Shown here: positions 1 through 6,545 of the stretch, piece by piece
Layout: the number at the start of each line of letters is the position of its first letter
Numbering within the stretch: the stretch's first letter is position 1
DNA from: an uncultured Pelagibacteraceae bacterium
Lineage (GTDB): Bacteria > Pseudomonadota > Alphaproteobacteria > Pelagibacterales > Pelagibacteraceae
Length of the DNA stretch: 24,906 nucleotides
NCBI GenBank assembly: GCA_902519635.1
Contig: CABYKW010000006.1
Location: 1-24,906, forward strand
Direction: 5' to 3'
The notes under the pieces: model-generated
What the model was told of the DNA's origin: nothing
What the model saw: the letters and a program-made list of their open reading frames with translations, nothing else
The model's database searches: none
Translations under genes and position numbers: made by a program

Positions 1-693
1 ATACTTTTAAAGGAACTAGATGCTACTAAATATGCAAAAGATATACTAAAACATTTAGCTCAATTAAATATAGAAAAAGGTAGTGAGGTTTTAGCAGCTA
101 AACTTTCTACAAAAGTTGGAAGATATGACTTTGCTATTCAAATATCAAAACAAGCTTCCTATGAAAAAAGATTTTATAACAAATACAATTATCCTATCAT
201 AGCTACACCTATTCAAATTAATAATAAAACAATGCCAAATTCAGAAGTTGTTTTAGCAATTATACGTCAAGAAAGTGAATTTGATGCCAAAGCAAATAGT
301 TGGGCTGGAGCGAGAGGGATGATGCAGTTAATGAAGTATACCGCTAAGATTGTTGCCAAACAGGCTAAACTTCCTTACAGCATAAGCAGATTAACCAGAG
401 ATCCAGAATATAATATTAAACTTGGTTCTTATTATTTTAATTCACTAATGGAAGAATATAATGGAGTATATCCATTTGCTATAGCTGCTTATAATGCAGG
501 GCCTAATAGAGTGAAAACTTGGCGAAGAATTAATGGAGATCCTTCAAAAGGCAAATTATCATATGTAAATTGGATAGAGTTAATTAGATTTAAAGAAACA
601 AGAAACTATGTTCAGAGAGTATTAGAAAACATAAATGTCTATAAATACATGCTAAGTAAAGAGCCTGTTAAAATTGATAATTTTTTTAACTAA
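1..693 (+). CDS. Lytic murein transglycosylase (SLT domain), 5' end missing
   Basis: Cleaves the MurNAc-GlcNAc bond of peptidoglycan in the periplasm, forming 1,6-anhydro ends during wall remodelling. The frame is open from base 1, so the gene starts upstream of the window; the ATG at 232 is only an internal methionine. The visible 230 residues contain a helical stretch, then the Slt70-type catalytic domain from about residue 78. The RQES motif places the catalytic Glu at about residue 91, followed by GARGMMQLM and the AYNAGP motif. Slt70 proteins are 600-700 aa, so probably two thirds are missing. The stop is 3 bp before the tRNA-Ser gene on the other strand. Family assignment is firm; the exact Slt/Mlt subclass is not. 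Confidence 0.9.
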   Translation: MLLKELDATKYAKDILKHLAQLNIEKGSEVLAAKLSTKVGRYDFAIQISKQASYEKRFYNKYNYPIIATPIQINNKTMPNSEVVLAIIRQESEFDAKANSWAGARGMMQLMKYTAKIVAKQAKLPYSISRLTRDPEYNIKLGSYYFNSLMEEYNGVYPFAIAAYNAGPNRVKTWRRINGDPSKGKLSYVNWIELIRFKETRNYVQRVLENINVYKYMLSKEPVKIDNFFN

Positions 694-696
694 TAA

Positions 697-788
697 TGGC
701 GGAAGAGGAGAGATTCGAACTCTCGGTACGATATTACTCGTACGGTTAGTTAGCAACCAACTGGTTTAAACCGCTCACCCACTCTTCC
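697..788 (-). tRNA. tRNA-Ser (anticodon GCU)
   Basis: Read on the minus strand, the acceptor stem GGAAGAG pairs with CTCTTCC, followed by discriminator G and an encoded CCA. The anticodon stem GTTGG/CTAAC encloses the loop TTGCTAA with anticodon GCT at 752-754. The long variable arm typical of serine tRNAs is present as a GTACGA/TCGTAC hairpin, and the T loop reads TTCGAAT. It decodes AGC/AGU serine codons. The total length with CCA is 92 nt. The gene lies between the transglycosylase stop and rarD. Confidence 0.96.
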
Positions 789-812
789 CAATAACCAGGT
801 TTATTTAGTACT

Positions 813-841
813 AATTATTAAATAATTAACTTATAAATCAA
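813..841 (-). promoter_or_regulatory. Possible promoter of tRNA-Ser
   Basis: On the minus strand, TTGATT (836-841) lies 17 bp upstream of ATAATT (813-818), which ends about 24 bp before the tRNA 5' end. The elements are degenerate and the region is very AT-rich, so this is a weak call based only on spacing and position. Confidence 0.25.
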
Positions 842-857
842 TCTAAAAAATGGTCAA

Positions 858-1730
858 ATGAAGAAAAGCTTAATAGAAGGTTCATTATTTACAATTGGAG
901 CATCTCTTTGGTGGGGCGTTATAGGGGTTTTTTATTTTAAATTTGTATCTTTCGCTTCTCCCCTAGAACTAACAATCCACAGAACAATATGGACGGCAAT
1001 TCTTCTAATAATTACAACTTTCTATTACTCTAAATGGTCTGAATTTAAAAATATAATCAATAAACCCAAAAATTTGTTTGTACTATTTTTAACTGGATCC
1101 CTAATAGCAATAAATTGGTTTACATGGCTATATGCAGTAAGTACTGACAATCTATTAGATGGAAGTTTGGGTTATTATATATTTCCTATTTTAAGTGTTT
1201 TCTTGGGGATTATTTTTTTAAAAGAACCTTATAATAAAAACAAAATTATATCTGTTGGATTGGTTATTTTGTCTCTAATTTATCTATTATATCAATTAAA
1301 AACAGTTCCATGGATAGGAATTACTGTTGCAATTACTTTTAGTTTGTATGGACTTATTAGAAAAAAAATTAATGTATCTTCAGATATAGGTCTTTTGATA
1401 GAAACTTTATTGATGACACCATTAGCATTGGTTTTGTTTTATTATTTAACAATTAACAATATCAATATTTTTTCACCTAATGAACCAGTTTTATCTTTTT
1501 ATTTATTTTGGTCTGGTTTGATGACCTTGGTTCCTCTATTTTGGTACACAAAAGGATTTAATTTAGTAGGTATTGGAGCAGCTAGTATGATTTTTTTTTT
1601 AACTCCCACAGCACAATTTTTTTTAGGTTTCTATTATTATGGAGAACCTTTAAATATACATAAACTTATCAGCTTCCTATTCATTTGGATAGCGGTGGTG
1701 ATTTACTTAAATGAGTTACGTAAAGAATAA
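858..1730 (+). CDS. rarD: EamA-family transporter RarD
   Basis: An inner-membrane protein of the drug/metabolite transporter superfamily. The 290 aa length and about ten hydrophobic segments match RarD, named after the chloramphenicol-sensitivity locus; its physiological substrate is unknown. The N terminus, with a WWGVIGVFYFK stretch and the HRTIW motif near residues 41-45, is characteristic of the RarD subfamily. The ATG at 858 is the first in frame and gives the usual N terminus; no clear Shine-Dalgarno sequence precedes it. A T10 run (1591-1600) is kept in frame. Its last 28 bp overlap the convergent thiV 3' end. Confidence 0.88.
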   Translation: MKKSLIEGSLFTIGASLWWGVIGVFYFKFVSFASPLELTIHRTIWTAILLIITTFYYSKWSEFKNIINKPKNLFVLFLTGSLIAINWFTWLYAVSTDNLLDGSLGYYIFPILSVFLGIIFLKEPYNKNKIISVGLVILSLIYLLYQLKTVPWIGITVAITFSLYGLIRKKINVSSDIGLLIETLLMTPLALVLFYYLTINNINIFSPNEPVLSFYLFWSGLMTLVPLFWYTKGFNLVGIGAASMIFFLTPTAQFFLGFYYYGEPLNIHKLISFLFIWIAVVIYLNELRKE

Positions 1731-3154
1731 AGAAATAAGATTATTAAAGGAACAATTAAAGAAATTAAAAAAGCAACAAATAATAAGTTTGTTTTAATAA
1801 AAGAGCTAAAATTATCAATTGAAATTATGTTTCCGACTAAAATACTACTTTGAAAATCTTGACTTGGAAAAAATAATAATCCAATAAAAAGACCAGTGAA
1901 AATTGAAAGAGCAGCTATTTTTATATTAATCTTAGTATTAAAAAAACCATAAAATATTGTAACCACTGCTGCGCAACATAATAAATCTGCTAATAAAAAC
2001 AAATATAAAATACTATAACCTTTAGAGGCAAAGAAAAAAACTGATAAACTTAGTAATAAGATTATTACTTGAGTTTTGTTTTTAATATTTTTACCTTTTA
2101 AATGTTTATTTATTTGTTCGCCATTTACAATTATCAAACTAGAAATAGCATTGATTAATGTATCAATTGTACTAAGTGTTAATGAAAGAGCAAATACTAG
2201 CACAGAAATAATTATGAAAGAGTTTTTATTACTGAATAATAGATCAAAAAAACTTAAATCAGGACTTACTTCAGGATTTAATGAAATAGCAATAAGACCA
2301 GAGTAACCCATCCAAAATACAATGAAAAATATAAGAATTGATGAATATATCAAACTTGATTTTAATATAGAATTATTTTTAGCTGAAAAAACTCTTTGCC
2401 AGTTTCCTTGATGGAATAAATTTGTTGCAGCAACAGCAATAAAAAAAGTTAATCCAGCTGTATAATTTGGTAAATAATTTTTATCAATTAATAAGGGTGA
2501 ATTTTTTTTTATAATTTCTGAACTTGTAAAATTAATGTTTTCTAAAATTAAAAACATAGATATTAAAAAAATAATAGTTATAAAAATAAATTGATATTTA
2601 TCAGTAATAATTGAAAGTTTAAAACCACCTCTCAGAATATAAAGTAAACAAATTACTAAAGTTATCGCTGATGTTAGCCACAAAGGTACGTCTGATATAA
2701 AATTTAATAAAAATGCTATTGCAGTAACTTCGGCTACTAAAAATATAGTCATATAAAAAAATATTAAAAATAAACTTATTTTAAGAATACCAATACCAAA
2801 CCTTTTCTTGATGAATTCAGTTAATGTTAATCCGTTTGGAAATTCTTTTCTGATCTTTGGACCAAAATTCAATAAAAATAGCATAGGTGCAGCTGTGCCT
2901 AAGGCGTAACCAATAACCGCTCCTATTCCACCCCAAGTGGCTGCGGAGGCTGGGCCAAATAAAATCCATGACCCTAGAGCTGATGCGGTTAAGCTTGCTG
3001 TTAATGAAAAAGTATTTTCATCTCTATTACCAACGATATAATTTTTATAATTAGAAATTTTTTTAGTATTTAAATATCCCAGTACTATAAAAAATAAACC
3101 TACTATAATCGTTACTGTTAGTGATGTTTTTATTGATATGTACGTTGTTTCCAT
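1703..3154 (-). CDS. thiV: Sodium:solute symporter ThiV, probable thiamine-precursor (HMP) transporter
   Basis: A sodium:solute symporter (SSS) family protein of 483 aa with about 13 hydrophobic segments, and the conserved GSWILFGPASAATWGGIGA-type segment near residues 60-80 and FHQGNWQRVFSA in the middle. SSS proteins couple Na+ entry to solute uptake across the inner membrane. The substrate comes from context: a TPP riboswitch lies directly before its ATG, and such transporters (ThiV) have been proposed to import the thiamine pyrimidine HMP, including in SAR11. The specificity is therefore inference; the family and thiamine regulation are well supported. It overlaps rarD tail-to-tail by 28 bp and follows umuC on the same strand. 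Confidence 0.85.
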   Translation of the reverse strand: METTYISIKTSLTVTIIVGLFFIVLGYLNTKKISNYKNYIVGNRDENTFSLTASLTASALGSWILFGPASAATWGGIGAVIGYALGTAAPMLFLLNFGPKIRKEFPNGLTLTEFIKKRFGIGILKISLFLIFFYMTIFLVAEVTAIAFLLNFISDVPLWLTSAITLVICLLYILRGGFKLSIITDKYQFIFITIIFLISMFLILENINFTSSEIIKKNSPLLIDKNYLPNYTAGLTFFIAVAATNLFHQGNWQRVFSAKNNSILKSSLIYSSILIFFIVFWMGYSGLIAISLNPEVSPDLSFFDLLFSNKNSFIIISVLVFALSLTLSTIDTLINAISSLIIVNGEQINKHLKGKNIKNKTQVIILLLSLSVFFFASKGYSILYLFLLADLLCCAAVVTIFYGFFNTKINIKIAALSIFTGLFIGLLFFPSQDFQSSILVGNIISIDNFSSFIKTNLLFVAFLISLIVPLIILFLYSLRNSFK

Positions 3155-3156
3155 AG

Positions 3157-3217
3157 TTCCCTCACTGAATTACCGGTCAGGTTCATTGGGTATAATCTCA
3201 GTCTTATAGACACCCCC
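3157..3217 (-). promoter_or_regulatory. TPP riboswitch (THI element) controlling thiV
   Basis: Read on the minus strand, this shows the THI-element order GGGGGTG, CTGAGA, ACCC, GAACCTGA, GGTAAT and GAGGGA. It is very compact: the P3 arm is a 4-bp stem GTCT/AGAC with a 3-nt loop. The final GAGGGA, part of the conserved 3' strand, lies about 5 nt before the thiV ATG and can serve as its ribosome binding site. No terminator hairpin fits in the gap, so control is probably translational: TPP binding would hide the binding site and switch uptake off (inference). Confidence 0.93.
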
Positions 3218-3223
3218 TTTTTA

Positions 3224-3253
3224 TTCATACACTAATTTTTGGCAACGAGTCAA
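3224..3253 (-). promoter_or_regulatory. Possible thiV promoter inside the end of umuC
   Basis: On the minus strand, TTGACT (3248-3253) is followed after 18 bp by TATGAA (3224-3229), which covers the umuC stop codon. The predicted start point 7 nt downstream falls on the first G of the riboswitch at 3217. The same -35 sequence and spacing occur before umuD. Prediction only. Confidence 0.4.
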
Positions 3254-4502
3254 ATGATGCTGTATCTATTTTTGAGGAATATTTTCTTCTCATTTTCCAA
3301 GTATTGTTTATTCCTGCTTGAGCAATGCTAATAGCATTTCTTCCATATTTAGCATTCGTAAAATCTATTGCTTTCATTAGTGTATTGGATCTATCTTCCA
3401 TAATTGGTGCCAATAAATTAAATTCTTTTTCACTACTATCATCCAATTTAGATAAAATAATCCCAGCTTTTTGATAAAAATAGCCATATTTATATATTTT
3501 CTTTAATCCATTAATCGACTCTTTTACTAATTCTAAACTATTGCTTGTGGCAATCGGCAAATCAATAGTAATGGAGTTTGAATAATATTTTCTGTTTTTG
3601 TCAAAAGGACTTGTTCTTATAAACACTGTTATTGCCTTTGTTGTTTGTTTATCTGTTCTAATTTTTTCTGCTGCATTTAAACAATGGGTTGTTATAGACT
3701 CTCTTAGCTTTTCTATACTTGTCACTTTTTTTCCAAACGATCTAGATACACAACAACTTTTTCTTTTTGTTTCTTGTGTTTCTAAATCAATGCAAGGAAC
3801 TCCTCTTAATTCCATTACCGTTTTAGCACCTAAAACATTGGTGCTCTTTTTTACCCATGTATTTGAAATATTCTTTAATTTATAAGCGTTATCAACTCCA
3901 TTTTTTTTATACAATTTTGACAACTGCTTACCTACCCCCCATACATCTCCTACATCAAAATCTTTCAATATATCATCGATATTTTTTTTTAAAAATATTA
4001 CACCTGCCTTATTTTTTTTTGCTATATGATTTGCAACTTTACTTAGGGTTTTCGTACTTGAAATTCCTACGCTAGTCGGTATTCCCGTCCATTTTAAAAC
4101 TCGATCTCTTATCTTCTTTCCATATTCTTCAACGTCATCATCCTTTATATATGATAAATCTAAAAATGCTTCATCTATTGAATAAATTTCAATTTTATTA
4201 GAAAATCCTTTCAACACTTTCATTACTCTTCTAGAAAGATCTCCATATAATGAATAATTCGAAGAAAATATCTGAACATTGTTTTTTTTAACCAAATCTT
4301 TAACTTTAAAATATGGTTCACCCATCTTAATTCCAATCTTTTTTGCTTCTACAGATCTTGATATTACACATCCATCATTATTCGACAATACAACAACTGG
4401 TACATTTTGAATTCTTGGATTGAATAATCTTTCGCATGAAACATAAAAGGAATTACAATCAATTAATGCAACTTTTTTTTTACTGCTGTTTGTGAATGAC
4501 AT
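3225..4502 (-). CDS. umuC: DNA polymerase V catalytic subunit UmuC
   Basis: A Y-family translesion DNA polymerase, 425 aa (E. coli UmuC 422), that copies past damaged bases and raises mutation under SOS. The palm has the metal-binding Asp15 in ALIDCNSFY and Asp110-Glu111 in YSIDEAFLDL. NNDGCVISRS is the finger segment, and the C terminus carries the UmuC-specific domain ending in WKMRR and a DSLPK stretch. The beta-clamp-binding peptide usually found before that domain (QLNLF in E. coli) is at best a degenerate EFNLL here. It starts 23 bp inside umuD, so the two are translationally coupled, and it shares the SOS promoter upstream of umuD. Confidence 0.94.
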   Translation of the reverse strand: MSFTNSSKKKVALIDCNSFYVSCERLFNPRIQNVPVVVLSNNDGCVISRSVEAKKIGIKMGEPYFKVKDLVKKNNVQIFSSNYSLYGDLSRRVMKVLKGFSNKIEIYSIDEAFLDLSYIKDDDVEEYGKKIRDRVLKWTGIPTSVGISSTKTLSKVANHIAKKNKAGVIFLKKNIDDILKDFDVGDVWGVGKQLSKLYKKNGVDNAYKLKNISNTWVKKSTNVLGAKTVMELRGVPCIDLETQETKRKSCCVSRSFGKKVTSIEKLRESITTHCLNAAEKIRTDKQTTKAITVFIRTSPFDKNRKYYSNSITIDLPIATSNSLELVKESINGLKKIYKYGYFYQKAGIILSKLDDSSEKEFNLLAPIMEDRSNTLMKAIDFTNAKYGRNAISIAQAGINNTWKMRRKYSSKIDTASFDSLPKISV

Positions 4503-4875
4503 ATGTCACTACTCCCCAAATTATTATTTCTGGATTATCTGTTAAGTTAATTTTGTCTGATGTATTTTTTGATCCAGATGTTAAATAATTATCTCCCTTG
4601 CTTTTAATTAGTGTTTTAACAACAAGCTCTTCATTAATATTTGCTATAACTGTTGAAAAATTCTTTGGATTTAAACTTTTATCGACTATCAATAAATCTT
4701 CATCATATATTCCAACATCGGTCATAGATTTGCCTTGTACTCTTATAATAAAAGTAGCTGGAGCATTTGTTATTAAATGTGAATTTAGATCTATGTCATC
4801 TTCAATATAATCAGTGGCTGGAGAAGGAAAGCCTGCTCCCACTTTGTGTAAATAAAAAGGTATTGTTAGCTTCAT
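4480..4875 (-). CDS. umuD: UmuD, self-cleaving subunit of DNA polymerase V
   Basis: A LexA-like S24 peptidase, 131 aa (E. coli 139). After RecA-stimulated self-cleavage, UmuD' binds UmuC to form polymerase V. The cleavage site corresponds to Ala14-Gly15 in KVGAGFPSPA, where E. coli has Cys-Gly. The catalytic serine is Ser50 in GKSM and the lysine Lys87 in VVKTL; their 37-residue separation equals that of E. coli Ser60/Lys97. The arm before the cleavage site is about ten residues shorter than in E. coli. The start is an ATG with the SOS box only 4 bp upstream. It is first in the umuD-umuC operon. Confidence 0.94.
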   Translation of the reverse strand: MKLTIPFYLHKVGAGFPSPATDYIEDDIDLNSHLITNAPATFIIRVQGKSMTDVGIYDEDLLIVDKSLNPKNFSTVIANINEELVVKTLIKSKGDNYLTSGSKNTSDKINLTDNPEIIIWGVVTYVIHKQQ

Positions 4876-4879
4876 AAAT

Positions 4880-4894
4880 GTTCTTGTTTTGTTC
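4880..4894 (-). promoter_or_regulatory. LexA operator (alphaproteobacterial SOS box)
   Basis: The sequence GTTC-N7-GTTC (plus strand; GAAC-N7-GAAC towards umuD) exactly matches the direct-repeat SOS box of Alphaproteobacteria. It abuts the -10 element and ends 4 bp before the umuD ATG, so bound LexA would cover the transcription start. No lexA gene is in the window. Confidence 0.85.
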
Positions 4895-4924
4895 TTTATA
4901 GACGATAAACTACCCCTTAGTCAA
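4895..4924 (-). promoter_or_regulatory. SOS promoter of umuDC
   Basis: On the minus strand, TTGACT (4919-4924), an 18-bp spacer and TATAAA (4895-4900) form a good sigma-70 type promoter. The SOS box starts at the next base. The predicted start lies inside the operator, leaving a leader of only about 10-13 nt before the umuD ATG. Confidence 0.7.
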
Positions 4925-4998
4925 CCTTTTTAATTTTAATTATTAAAGTGGGTCAAATTGCAATTCGAAAAAATTATTAGATTAGTTAATAAGATAAT

Positions 4999-5769
4999 GT
5001 GATTAAAAAAATATTTTCAATATTATTAATAGTATTTTCTATAACGAACCTTCAAGCGGCGTCGAAATTAGACAAGATCAAACAAAATGGTGAACTAAGA
5101 GTTGGTACAACGGGTGATTGGGATCCAATGACAATAAAAGATCCAGCTACTAACAAGTACAAAGGGTTTGATATTGACGTGATGAATGAACTTGCTAAAG
5201 ATTTGGGAGTAAAAGTGAAATTTGTTCCAGCTGAGTGGAAAACAATCGTTGCAGGAATAACAGCAGATAGATACGACATTTCTACTAGTGTTACAAAAAC
5301 CCCAAAAAGGGCTGAAGTTGCAGGATTTACAGCAACTTATTACAAGTATGGAACAGTTCCTTTAGTACTAAAAAAAAATTTAAAAAAATTCTCAACTTGG
5401 GACTCATTGAATAGTAAGAATGTTACAATAGCTACAACATTAGGTACATCACAAGAGGAAAAAGCAAAAGAATTTTTTCCAAAATCTAAACTTAAATCAG
5501 TAGAAGCCCCTGCAAGAGATTTTCAAGAAGTTCTCGCAGGTAGAGCTGATGGAAATATTACTAGTTCAACAGAGGCTAATAAATTAATAATTAAGTATCC
5601 ACAATTAGCAATTGTACCAGACGGAGAAAAAAATCCAGCTTTCCTAGCCATGATGGTTCCTAAAGGAGATAAAGTTTGGAACAATTATGTAAGTGACTGG
5701 ATTAAAAAGAAACAATCATCTGGATTTTTTACGACATTGTTAGCTAAGTATAATCTAAAAAGCTTATAA
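4999..5769 (+). CDS. ABC transporter substrate-binding protein (family 3, amino-acid type)
   Basis: A periplasmic solute-binding protein of the SBP_bac_3 family, 256 aa. Residues 1-20 form a signal peptide (lysines, hydrophobic core, cut probably after LQA). The mature part begins with the usual [11 protein letters not shown] strand, then [12 protein letters not shown] and [18 protein letters not shown], which line the ligand cleft in the family. The sequence also resembles the cyclohexadienyl dehydratase (PheC) branch of this fold, but the permease 41 bp downstream favours transport, probably of a polar amino acid; the ligand is not readable from sequence. The start is GTG; an overlapping ATG at 4997 is out of frame and meets a stop at once. 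It is divergent from umuD across 123 bp. Confidence 0.88.
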   Translation: MIKKIFSILLIVFSITNLQAASKLDKIKQNGELRVGTTGDWDPMTIKDPATNKYKGFDIDVMNELAKDLGVKVKFVPAEWKTIVAGITADRYDISTSVTKTPKRAEVAGFTATYYKYGTVPLVLKKNLKKFSTWDSLNSKNVTIATTLGTSQEEKAKEFFPKSKLKSVEAPARDFQEVLAGRADGNITSSTEANKLIIKYPQLAIVPDGEKNPAFLAMMVPKGDKVWNNYVSDWIKKKQSSGFFTTLLAKYNLKSL

Positions 5770-5798
5770 TTTAAGTTCCAATACTATCTATTTACAAA

Positions 5799-5804
5799 TA
5801 TAAT
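5799..5804 (+). promoter_or_regulatory. Possible -10 box just before the ABC permease
   Basis: A perfect TATAAT lies 6 bp before the GTG start, with a poor TTCCAA 17 bp upstream of it. Used as a promoter, it would begin transcription at or next to the start codon, giving a leaderless message. It may instead be chance in AT-rich DNA, with the permease read from the binding-protein transcript. Confidence 0.25.
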
Positions 5805-5810
5805 CTACAG

Positions 5811-6545
5811 GTGAAATTTTTAAAATTTTCCATATTATTTTTTTTTCTGCAAGGATGTAGTTCTAACTATGAATGGGGTTGGTATATACTCAGTCCTGAC
5901 AATGTTGAGGGTCTAACAAATCTCAAATTTTTAATTAGTGGTATAACAACTACAATTTATATATCAGTTGTTTCAATTATTTTGGCTATGATTATCGGTT
6001 TGATAGTTGCTTTACCTTCTCTTTCAAACAGTAAATTTCTCAGTTACTTTAATATAGCATATGTAGAAATTGTAAGGGCTATACCATTGTTAGTATTAAT
6101 ACTTTGGATCTATTATGGTCTTCCCATTATGTTGGGTATAAGCTTTTCACCTTTTGTATCTGGTATAATTGCTTTAACCATTAGTGAGAGTGCTTTCCAA
6201 GCAGAAATTTTCAGGGCTGGTATTAACTCAATTAGCAAAGGTCAACATGAAGTATCTGAATCTCTAGGCATGGGTTTTTGGAAAAAGATGAGATTTGTAA
6301 TCCTCCCTCAAGCTATTAAAGTTGTATTGCCTGCTATGGGTAATCAATTTGTCTATGTTTTGAAAATGTCCTCATTGGTATCAATAATTGGTATTGCCGA
6401 TTTAACAAGAAAAGCTAATGAACTTGTTACCACAACTTATAGACCTCTCGAAATCTATACTTTCCTTATTTTAGAGTACTTAATATTAATACTAGTCGTT
6501 TCCTTTTTTGTTAGAAAATTAGAAAATAAATTAAAATACAAATAA
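5811..6545 (+). CDS. Amino-acid-type ABC transporter permease (HisM family)
   Basis: An inner-membrane channel subunit of a polar amino-acid importer, 244 aa. The coupling (EAA) loop covers about residues 132-168, including EIFRAGINSISKGQHEVSES and LPQAIKVVLP, and contacts the ATPase. Several membrane segments are evident from residue 38. The N terminus is odd: residues 1-15 resemble a lipoprotein signal ending LQGC, with Cys16 as potential lipid site, before a short WGWYILSPDN stretch. The start is GTG with no clear ribosome binding site. It pairs with the binding protein upstream, but no ATPase follows; that subunit must lie elsewhere. The 3' end overlaps the convergent MATE gene by 15 bp. 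Confidence 0.88.
   Translation: MKFLKFSILFFFLQGCSSNYEWGWYILSPDNVEGLTNLKFLISGITTTIYISVVSIILAMIIGLIVALPSLSNSKFLSYFNIAYVEIVRAIPLLVLILWIYYGLPIMLGISFSPFVSGIIALTISESAFQAEIFRAGINSISKGQHEVSESLGMGFWKKMRFVILPQAIKVVLPAMGNQFVYVLKMSSLVSIIGIADLTRKANELVTTTYRPLEIYTFLILEYLILILVVSFFVRKLENKLKYK

Noticed and set aside
232..693. A complete 153-aa transglycosylase starting at 232
   Set aside because: The same frame is open back to base 1 with coding-like sequence, so the ATG at 232 is internal to a longer gene.
3598..4075. Small plus-strand open frames opposite umuC (and similar short frames opposite rarD, thiV, gatA, topA and others)
   Set aside because: They are shadows of firmly identified genes on the other strand, without recognisable domains or start signals, and are expected in AT-rich antisense frames.
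4480..4875. A LexA or phage-type repressor
   Set aside because: The S24 peptidase part is present, but there is no helix-turn-helix domain, and umuC follows directly, so it is UmuD.
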